Assembly: GCA_944385265.1 (NCBI GenBank)
Contig: CALWWO010000099.1
Coordinates: 1 to 18,604 of the forward strand
Direction: 5' to 3'
Length of the DNA stretch: 18,604 nt
From: an uncultured Oscillospiraceae bacterium
GTDB taxonomy: Bacteria > Bacillota_A > Clostridia > Oscillospirales > Oscillospiraceae
Under the pieces are notes generated by a model. The model made no database searches. It was not told the origin of the DNA and saw only the letters and a program-made list of their open reading frames with translations. The position numbers and the translations under genes are program-made. This document shows positions 13,196-18,604 of this stretch, one piece after another. Numbering within the stretch: position 1 is the first letter of the stretch; each line of letters begins with the position of its first letter.

Positions 13196-13332
13196 AATTT
13201 TCCATATGCCGCCGTATCACGTGTGCCGGTATCGGAGCTTATATGCCAAGCTTCCCCGCAAACGCCGCGGCTTTTTTATCAGTTTATGGCTTTATCCCGG
13301 TTTTGCCGCGCCGAAAGCCGCGATCCGGCGGC

Positions 13333-13842
13333 TCATTCGTTCAGCTCTTTTAAAATGTCGCGCAGTTTGCTTTTCGCCCTCACGGCGAGCTTTGCGACCT
13401 TCGCCTCGCTGCACTGCATGATACCGGCGATCTCCTTATTGCTGTATCCCTTTTCGTATTTCAGGATAAGCGTCTTTTCATACTCCTCCGGCAAAAGTGA
13501 GAGCGCATACGGCAATATCCCGATATCCTCAGCTTTTACGGCAGGCTCCGCGCCCGAAAAATCGGCTATAAGCGCGTTGAGAGACAGCGCGTCCGTCTTC
13601 GCTCGCTTTCTGTACATATCGATTGCGGTGCGCTTGGTCACGACCGAAACGAAATTTTTCGTCTGCGCGCTGTCCGCCTCGTCAAGCTCATCAAGGCTTT
13701 CGGATATCCTGTAAAGCGCCTGATTTACCGCGTCCTCAGCAAGGTGGTAATCGCGCAGCACATCGTTTGCGATATAATGCATAAGATCCTTATATCTGCT
13801 GTAAATGATATCAAGCTTGTTGTTCCTGGCATTTCCGGTCAT
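13333..13842 (-). CDS. ECF-like sigma-70 family factor
   Basis: A 169-residue small sigma factor. Region 2 is about residues 12-75 (IYSRYKDLMHYIANDVLRDYHLAEDAVNQAL, here in parts: YKDLMHYIANDVL and AEDAVNQALYRI, then VTKRTAIDMYRKR). Region 4 is about 112-165 (LPEEYEKTLILKYEKGYSNK, EIAGIMQCSEAKVAKLAVRAKSKL), a helix-turn-helix that reads the -35. The start at 13842 is preferred because AAGGGG lies 9 nt upstream. A longer frame opens at 13938 but that ATG directly follows a TATAAT (13946-13951) and has no ribosome binding site. No anti-sigma gene is adjacent, unusual for ECF factors. Targets unknown. Confidence 0.85.
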   Translation of the reverse strand: MTGNARNNKLDIIYSRYKDLMHYIANDVLRDYHLAEDAVNQALYRISESLDELDEADSAQTKNFVSVVTKRTAIDMYRKRAKTDALSLNALIADFSGAEPAVKAEDIGILPYALSLLPEEYEKTLILKYEKGYSNKEIAGIMQCSEAKVAKLAVRAKSKLRDILKELNE

Positions 13843-14060
13843 ATAATCACGCCCCTTCGTTTTACAGACACGGTACACAAACACCTTCCGACAGCCCTTC
13901 ACAAACACTCTCCGCAAATCGCGGCGATATTTTGACATATATTAAATTATATTCCGTCCATCCGCAAAACTGCGCCGCATTTTTATAAACGCGGCGTGCC
14001 TTAGCGCCGTGCTTATCCGTCTTTTAAAAATGACGGCAGCGGAGCTTTTAAGCGTGCGAC

Positions 14061-14774
14061 TCACCCGTGTGAGCTTTTTGCCTCCTGTAATTCCTTCTTG
14101 CTTTTTTCAAAATACCCGTTATCAAAAAACGATATAAAATCATCGTCCGCGACCACTATATGATCGACGAGCGTCACGCCTACGGAAGCGAGCGCGATCT
14201 CTATCTTCCGTGTAGTCTCTACATCTTCATTGGAGGGGAGAGCAAACCCACTGGGATGATTATGCGCCACGACGACTGCGGCGGCATTGCTGCCAAGCGC
14301 GTTGCTCACAATATTTCTGATGCTGAGACTTGTCGAGTTTATATCGCCTGTAAACATTTTCCGGCAGTTTAATACTCTTCCTTTAAAATCAAGGCAAACC
14401 ATGTAAAACGTCTCATTAAGCTCGCCAAAGAAATAGGGAAGTAAATATTCTCCCGCCTTTTTCGGACCATTGATGACAAAGTCGGCGTTTGTTTTCGACA
14501 CAAGATACCTTCTCGCTATCTGCGGGATCAACTTTATAAGCAACGCAGAGTCTTTATCCACTCCCTCGATCGTCAACAGTTCCTCCGTCGTTGAATCAAA
14601 GACAGCGGCGATCGTACCGAAATGCTGCATTAGTCTCTGTGCGATCAGTTTCGGATCGTCCTTTTTCACTGAGAAGTACAGCAACAATTCCAGCGCGCCG
14701 CGCTCGTCAAATGAGCTGAACCCGCTATTTAAAAATGTCTGTATCATCTTCTCACGAAATATCTTATCCGTCAT
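14061..14774 (-). CDS. radC: RadC-family JAMM protein, canonical paralogue
   Basis: A 237-residue RadC protein with the intact metal motif H171-N-H173-P-S-G...P-S...D184 and upstream Glu121. Its metal-site residue numbers are identical to those of the other RadC in this window (start 352), and the two align without gaps up to the JAMM motif (for example ELLL-FS, LIKLIPxIA, FVIN, DDFISF-DNGYF). The N-terminal region has a degenerate helix-hairpin-helix (IEGVDKDSA). The function of RadC in the cell is unsettled; a metal-dependent isopeptidase-like fold is known for the domain. Ribosome binding is weak (GGTGA shortly before the ATG). A possible promoter lies at 14797-14825. It ends near a small CTCAC/GTGAG hairpin in the coding end. 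Confidence 0.92.
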   Translation of the reverse strand: MTDKIFREKMIQTFLNSGFSSFDERGALELLLYFSVKKDDPKLIAQRLMQHFGTIAAVFDSTTEELLTIEGVDKDSALLIKLIPQIARRYLVSKTNADFVINGPKKAGEYLLPYFFGELNETFYMVCLDFKGRVLNCRKMFTGDINSTSLSIRNIVSNALGSNAAAVVVAHNHPSGFALPSNEDVETTRKIEIALASVGVTLVDHIVVADDDFISFFDNGYFEKSKKELQEAKSSHG

Positions 14775-14796
14775 ATATCACCAGTCCTGAGCATAC

Positions 14797-14825
14797 TATA
14801 TATTAATTTTAACACAAATATACAA
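14797..14825 (-). promoter_or_regulatory. Possible promoter of the second radC
   Basis: Minus strand TTGTAT (14820-14825), 17 bp, then TATATA (14797-14802). The region is very AT-rich, so other placements (for example a TTGTGG -35 slightly upstream) are possible. Confidence 0.4.
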
Positions 14826-14899
14826 AATTTTCCACAATTTATTACTTTATGTCGCAGCATCTCTGATATTTTCAGGCACGATAGCTGCATAAACGCTAT

Positions 14900-15285
14900 A
14901 AATCGGCGCGGGAGGAAAGGGTCTGCACGGTAAAATGCGCACAAATCCAAGAGGCACAGCGCGAGCTGTTACGCGGCGAGTGCGTTAGTGCAGGTACGTA
15001 AATGCGCAAGTGCAGCCGCGCGGCGGGTACGGATGGAAAATGCTCGCGAGCAGTTTGCCGTCAGTCAGCACAGCGAATACAAGGTACGGAGGGTGTAACA
15101 GCACGTGGCGGACAACATGCACGGTACGTACGGAGGGGAGAGTACAGCCATGCGGCGAATACGCGGTGCAGCGGGTGCGGCTGCGCGGCGAACAACGAGC
15201 AGGATAGGTATGTGAGTATGCTGTACAGCGATCAGCGGACATGGCAGGTGCGCGAGTGCAAGTGCGCGTTGAGCAGTAGACACAG
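14900..15285. other. Intergenic, low-complexity GC-rich, no gene
   Basis: No credible gene. Short words recur irregularly: GGTACGGAGGG / GTACGGAGGGG / GGTACGGATGG, ACAGCG followed by variable bases (five times) and GTGCGCGAGTGCA-like pieces. ORFs in both strands are compositional artefacts (Arg-, Cys- and His-rich) without ribosome binding sites. It resembles the 5,106-5,336 spacer in style. Confidence 0.5.
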
Positions 15286-15293
15286 CGTAAAAT

Positions 15294-15323
15294 AAAAAGG
15301 GAGAGGACATCCTCTCCCTTTTT
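15294..15323 (-). terminator. Terminator of rplJ-rplL
   Basis: 14-bp perfect stem (15294-15307 with 15310-15323, core GGGAGAGGA/TCCTCTCCC) with five A/T at each end, 20 nt after the rplL stop. U-tracts exist on both strands. Confidence 0.9.
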
Positions 15324-15343
15324 GCTGCGGATAGACCGCGTTG

Positions 15344-15724
15344 TTATTTGAGTTCGACAGAAGCGCCGACAGCCTCGAGCTTTGCCTTGAGCTCTTCGGC
15401 TTCTTCCTTAGAAACGCCCGCTTTGATCGTGGACGGAGCGCCTTCAACAGTAGCCTTAGCTTCAGCAAGACCCTGACCGGTGATGCCGCGGACTTCCTTG
15501 ATGACCTTGATCTTCTCAGCGCCGATAGCTGTGAGGACAACGTCAAACTCGGTCTTCTCCTCGGCTGCGGCAGCGCCGCCAGCGGCTCCGCCTGCGGCAG
15601 GAGCGGCAACGGCTGCGGCAGATACGCCGAAGGTTTCCTCAAGTTCATGTACGAGCTCAGACAGTTCAAGAACTGTAAGAGCTTTGATCTCTTCAATCAT
15701 AGCAGTGACTTTTTCGCTTGCCAT
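15344..15724 (-). CDS. rplL: 50S ribosomal protein L7/L12
   Basis: A 126-residue L7/L12 stalk protein: N-terminal dimerisation helices (residues 1-36, [20 protein letters not shown]), an Ala/Gly hinge (37-54) and the globular C-terminal domain (56-126, [20 protein letters not shown] and [16 protein letters not shown]) that recruits translational GTPases. The length and layout are standard. GGAGGT lies 8 nt before the ATG. It follows rplJ by 64 nt in the same transcript. The usual rpoB-rpoC genes do not follow; a strong terminator does. Confidence 0.98.
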   Translation of the reverse strand: MASEKVTAMIEEIKALTVLELSELVHELEETFGVSAAAVAAPAAGGAAGGAAAAEEKTEFDVVLTAIGAEKIKVIKEVRGITGQGLAEAKATVEGAPSTIKAGVSKEEAEELKAKLEAVGASVELK

Positions 15725-15788
15725 TTTAATTTACCTCCATAAAAATCATATAAAAAAGTATCAGGGGTTATCTCCTGTTGATTGCGGA

Positions 15789-16340
15789 TTACTCCGCTGC
15801 CGGGGCAGCCTCTTCATCCGCGGGGGCAGCCGCTTCTACGCTACCGCCCTTCTGCTCCAAAACCTGTCCGAGTACGACGGCAAGGCTTGTGATAGGAGCG
15901 AGCATCGTTCCGAGGACCTTTGCGTAAAGCGCGTCTTTAGACGGCAGCTCGCCGATCTTCATGATATCCTCGATAGGAAGGACTTTACCGTCCATAAATC
16001 CGGCTTTTATCTCGAACTTGTCGTTCATCTTTTTTGAATATTCGCAGATAAGACGGATTGGAGCGATAGGATCTTCTACGCCGGTTGCAAGAGACGTCGT
16101 CCCGTTCAAAATAGGATCGAGCTCCGACAGTCCCGCGTCGTCAAGAGCAAAACGGACAAGCGTGTTTTTTACTACGGAGTATTCAACGCCGTTTTTGCGA
16201 AGTTCGGCGCGCAGCGCCGTATCTTCCGCGACGGTGATTCCCTTGTAATCAACGAAAACGCCTGCGCTTGCGTTTTTAAGTCTCTCTGTAAGAGCGGCTA
16301 CAACAGCCTTCTTCTCGCTGAGAACCTGTGCGTTTGGCAT
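15789..16340 (-). CDS. rplJ: 50S ribosomal protein L10
   Basis: A 183-residue L10, the base of the ribosomal stalk. The N-terminal rRNA-binding domain (AGVFVDYKGITVAEDTALR, then VEYSVVKNTLVRFAL) is followed by a domain of about residues 95-150 and a C-terminal helix that carries L7/L12 dimers, ending in an Ala/Glu-rich tail. The ATG at 16340 is chosen because GGAGG (16350-16354) stands 9 nt upstream. A GTG at 16349 in the same frame overlaps the ribosome binding site and is not usable. Expression is set by a strong promoter and an L10 leader with an attenuator. The usual upstream rplK-rplA pair is absent. Confidence 0.97.
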   Translation of the reverse strand: MPNAQVLSEKKAVVAALTERLKNASAGVFVDYKGITVAEDTALRAELRKNGVEYSVVKNTLVRFALDDAGLSELDPILNGTTSLATGVEDPIAPIRLICEYSKKMNDKFEIKAGFMDGKVLPIEDIMKIGELPSKDALYAKVLGTMLAPITSLAVVLGQVLEQKGGSVEAAAPADEEAAPAAE

Positions 16341-16372
16341 TTGTTTCACCTCCGGAAATATGATCCGCGTTC

Positions 16373-16405
16373 AAAAAAATGTCCTCATGCCAAAGCATGA
16401 GGACA
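16373..16405 (-). terminator. Attenuator in the rplJ leader
   Basis: Minus strand 11-bp perfect stem TGTCCTCATGC/GCATGAGGACA with a TTTG loop and seven T, located between the L10 leader and the rplJ start. It probably stops part of the transcripts. Confidence 0.9.
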
Positions 16406-16473
16406 GATAAGCTCCTTTTAAGCTATCCTCGGCAGGATTTACGGCACATCGCCACCTGCTGTCTTTGGAACGC
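16406..16473 (-). ncRNA. Ribosomal protein L10 leader RNA
   Basis: The RNA contains CCAAAGACAGCAGGUGGCG near its 5' part and UAAAUCCUGCCGAGG downstream, the hallmark paired segments (AGCAGG with CCUGC) of the L10 leader family. Free L10, or the L10-L7/L12 complex, binds this element and represses its own operon. It is followed by an intrinsic terminator, fitting transcription attenuation. Confidence 0.88.
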
Positions 16474-16479
16474 TCGTGT

Positions 16480-16508
16480 ATTTTATCAAACCTTTTTTGC
16501 GTTGTCAA
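16480..16508 (-). promoter_or_regulatory. Strong sigma-A promoter of rplJ-rplL
   Basis: Minus strand perfect TTGACA (16503-16508), 17 bp, then TAAAAT (16480-16485). Transcription would start near 16473, at the L10 leader. Confidence 0.88.
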
Positions 16509-16578
16509 GCTTAAAAAGCCGTTTTTTTGCGTTGCCCGCTCGATTTTTGCTTCTGCGGAGCGCTTTGGGCAGCCTCCG

Positions 16579-17742
16579 CTACGCGTCGGAAGCGACGTCG
16601 TAATACGAAAGCGCACCTCTGCACTCCGGATATCCGTTTCTATCCCACTCGTATCCGGCAGGCAGCCCGCTGTCGCTTCTCAAAAACGTGACTGATATCC
16701 CCTCTGCGTTCACAGCGGACACATCGATATGATAATAGTCCCCGTCGAGATTCACAATATTCCAGTAATGCTCGGCGTTGTCCTTCAAACCGATCACAAC
16801 GATACACTCCACGTTGTTTAAGTCGCATACCAGCTTATACGCCATAGCGATTCCCTCGCTTGACGCTCTCCCGTTTACTATCGCGCCGTAAGCTGTGTTC
16901 TCGATTGCCGTCCTGTTGTTCGCAATGCTTGCACTGGAAACGTATTCCGTCTCCTCCGCAAGCCTTTCACATAAGCTGAGCAGCCACTCCGCCGTTGTGA
17001 CGTCTTCTTCATCGCCGTTTAAGTACTTGTTCCCCTCGTATATCATCTCATATCTCATGGTAGCAAGCCTGTTTACGGTATATTGCCTGGCGTAGCTTAT
17101 CTCAATTATCCTCTCATCGTCGAGCCCCGTATATACAGCCGTGTTGCTTACGGGCTCAAAAACCGAAAGTGACGCGTCCGAATAATAATATCTCTCGACA
17201 AGATTTTTCACATACTCCGGCGTTATCGTATCGAGCGACGTCGAAAAAGCGACATATGACGCCGAATCCTGAACGCTCTTGTATATGATCGCCTCTACCT
17301 CTTCTTCAGTATTAGCTTCGCCGAGGTTTTTTATCTGCCGTATGCTCTTATTATAATCTATCGTGACTTCCACAATCGTACTGTCCGCGCCGTATATGAC
17401 GCTGACGTTCATGTTATATACCGCAAAAATACCGAGCGCCGTTCCGTTTGCCACCTCGACGCTTGCGTCAGCCGCCTCATACGTAGGATCGCCCTCATAA
17501 TCGACAAGTCTTATCACGCCGTCCTCGACATAATCGCGTATCATGTCGAGATATGCCTCCTTCAGCTCGTCGTAATTTGACGCTTCTGAAAACTCGCGCC
17601 TGTCGGAGCTTCCCGTTGAAGATGAGTCGGTATGCTGCGATACGTCGGTGTACTCCTTTTCAAACAGGGAGTACGCAGTGCACCCCGTAAGACACACTGC
17701 AGCCAAAACAGCCACAGCCAAAGCGGTCGCGATCTTTTTCAT
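16579..17742 (-). CDS. Transglutaminase-fold lipoprotein lacking the catalytic cysteine
   Basis: A 387-residue predicted lipoprotein: basic start, hydrophobic helix and lipobox CLTGC with Cys21 lipidated; then a Ser/Thr-rich linker (30-55). Residues about 55-245 hold an unassigned domain. The C-terminal part (about 265-345) is a bacterial transglutaminase-like/peptidase fold: AYGAIVNGRASSEGIAMAYK, EHYWNIVNLDG and YYHIDVSA. In active members GRAxCxG supplies the nucleophile; here the matching residue is Ser295 (codon AGC at 16858-16860), while His325 and Asp340 remain. It is therefore either inactive and ligand-binding, or uses Ser. AGGAGG lies 6 nt before the ATG, and the gene starts 13 nt after the topoisomerase gene, so they form an operon. 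Confidence 0.85.
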   Translation of the reverse strand: MKKIATALAVAVLAAVCLTGCTAYSLFEKEYTDVSQHTDSSSTGSSDRREFSEASNYDELKEAYLDMIRDYVEDGVIRLVDYEGDPTYEAADASVEVANGTALGIFAVYNMNVSVIYGADSTIVEVTIDYNKSIRQIKNLGEANTEEEVEAIIYKSVQDSASYVAFSTSLDTITPEYVKNLVERYYYSDASLSVFEPVSNTAVYTGLDDERIIEISYARQYTVNRLATMRYEMIYEGNKYLNGDEEDVTTAEWLLSLCERLAEETEYVSSASIANNRTAIENTAYGAIVNGRASSEGIAMAYKLVCDLNNVECIVVIGLKDNAEHYWNIVNLDGDYYHIDVSAVNAEGISVTFLRSDSGLPAGYEWDRNGYPECRGALSYYDVASDA

Positions 17743-17755
17743 ACGATACCTCCTG

Positions 17756-18604
17756 CTATAAAATAGAGAGCTGCTGTTCCTCCGAATCCTCCGGCTTCAG
17801 GACGGCGCCGGCTGCCGGAAGCGTTTTTACACGATATCTCGCCGCGTTTTTGATCTGCGTTTTTGACAGCAGCTCTGCCCGCTTGAGTCCGTGCTTTGCC
17901 TTTTTAATCGTCATTACCGACACGCCCTGCGTGCTTCTCGTCGTCTTCGGGGCAAGCATCGCCGTATTGAACACGAGCGCCCGCTCTTCTGTCGAGTATA
18001 CCGCAATCTCGGTATCCTCTTCAATCGCAATAGCCGTTATGAGCTTTTGCTTGTCGCAATACGCGCCGGTCAGCTTCTTCCTGTTCGTTTTCGTGGCGTA
18101 TGCGCTCATTTCTACACGCGCCGCCTTGCCGTTTTCATAGAAAAACAGTATGCTGCCGGTATAATCGCCGGGATCGGCGACATATATCGCGCTCTCGCCC
18201 TCGTCCATGCCGAGCGTTACCGGCAAAAACACGCCGAGCTGCGACGCCTTCATATCCGGAAAATCGGCTATCTTCGCCTTGTACACCTGGCATTTATCGG
18301 TAAATACCAAAAGTTCCGCTGAGTTTTTCGTTTCAAACGATTGCTTCGGTCCGTCGTTCTCCTTGTATTTCTGTTCGCCGCTCATCCTAAGGCTCTGCGC
18401 CGTGATCTTCTTAAAATATCCCTCGCGCGAGAAGAACACGGTAACGGGGTAGTCGGGGACGGAATCACCCTCGTCCTCGTCCGCGATCTCATCCTCATAC
18501 ACGATGCCCGTCTTTCGCGGCGCTCCGTATTTTTTGATTATGGCGGCGAGCTCGTCCGTTATGATGCGGCGCACTCTCGTGCGGCTGTTCAAGATGTCCT
18601 CAAG
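17756..18604 (-). CDS. parC: Type II topoisomerase A subunit, C-terminal part (ParC-like), cut by window edge
   Basis: The last 282 residues of a GyrA/ParC-family subunit; the 5' part, including the catalytic Tyr, lies beyond 18604. LEDILNSRTRVRRIITDEL and KKYGAPRKTGI mark the end of the breakage-reunion domain coiled coil. The remainder is the beta-pinwheel C-terminal domain with repeated blades (VTVFFSREGYFKKI, LLVFTDKCQVYKAKI, SILFFYENGKAARVEM, IAVYSTEERALVFN). No QRRGG(K/R)G GyrA box is seen, and the C-terminal domain is short, which favours topoisomerase IV over gyrase. Family assignment is firm; ParC versus GyrA is an inference. It is followed by the transglutaminase-fold lipoprotein gene. 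Confidence 0.85.
   Translation of the reverse strand, partial: LEDILNSRTRVRRIITDELAAIIKKYGAPRKTGIVYEDEIADEDEGDSVPDYPVTVFFSREGYFKKITAQSLRMSGEQKYKENDGPKQSFETKNSAELLVFTDKCQVYKAKIADFPDMKASQLGVFLPVTLGMDEGESAIYVADPGDYTGSILFFYENGKAARVEMSAYATKTNRKKLTGAYCDKQKLITAIAIEEDTEIAVYSTEERALVFNTAMLAPKTTRSTQGVSVMTIKKAKHGLKRAELLSKTQIKNAARYRVKTLPAAGAVLKPEDSEEQQLSIL

Noticed and set aside
13843..13938. N-terminal extension of the ECF-like sigma factor to 13938
   Set aside because: That ATG follows a TATAAT within a few bases and has no ribosome binding site; the 13842 start has AAGGGG at 9 nt.
14985..15310. Several ORFs on both strands upstream of the rplL terminator
   Set aside because: Arg/Cys/His-rich translations of low-complexity DNA, without start signals.
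16341..16349. GTG start for rplJ at 16349
   Set aside because: It overlaps the GGAGG ribosome binding site; the ATG at 16340 has proper spacing.

Overview
The window looks like a chromosomal segment of a spore-forming Clostridia (Bacillota), most likely an uncultured gut anaerobe. The evidence is a BofA-family sporulation checkpoint protein, a long-form HPF, an alternative sigma factor SigI with its RsgI anti-sigma partner, a two-subunit type oxygen-labile [4Fe-4S] fumarase alpha chain, an L10 leader RNA, and strong AGGAGG-type ribosome binding sites. No phage genes, transposases, tRNA, rRNA or CRISPR array were recognised.

Layout. Bases 1-282 hold a run of six small hairpins and no gene. 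Then, on the plus strand, come radC (352-1074), overlapping an orphan fumarase alpha subunit (1055-1897), and hpf (2089-2628). From about 2,700 onward everything recognised is on the minus strand: bofA, two MATE exporters each with its own promoter, and a CDF metal exporter with a roughly 340-nt leader that contains a candidate metal riboswitch and an alternative terminator. A 2.3-kb stretch (8243-10578) has no convincing protein gene beyond that leader. It holds a four-copy alternating 9-mer array, a 15-codon micro-ORF, a degenerate 40-bp minisatellite and a 28-bp perfect palindrome.

Next is a sigma-factor region: a double-PepSY lipoprotein, rsgI, sigI, an ECF-like sigma factor without an adjacent anti-sigma, and a second radC. 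The sigI-rsgI operon and the PepSY lipoprotein gene each carry the same upstream element: an identical 11-bp core ending in ACCCC, then 17 or 18 bp, then TTTGTAT. This suggests one autoregulated cell-envelope regulon. The last third has rplJ-rplL with a strong promoter and an L10 autoregulatory leader plus attenuator. Upstream of that lies an operon of a topoisomerase IV A-like subunit, cut by the window edge, followed by a transglutaminase-fold lipoprotein whose expected catalytic cysteine is serine.

Most novel points: the SigI/RsgI/PepSY promoter pair, the CDF riboswitch-like leader, the cysteine-less transglutaminase lipoprotein, the alternating 9-mer array and the 40-bp minisatellite. All calls come from reading the sequence; no database search or folding program was run.
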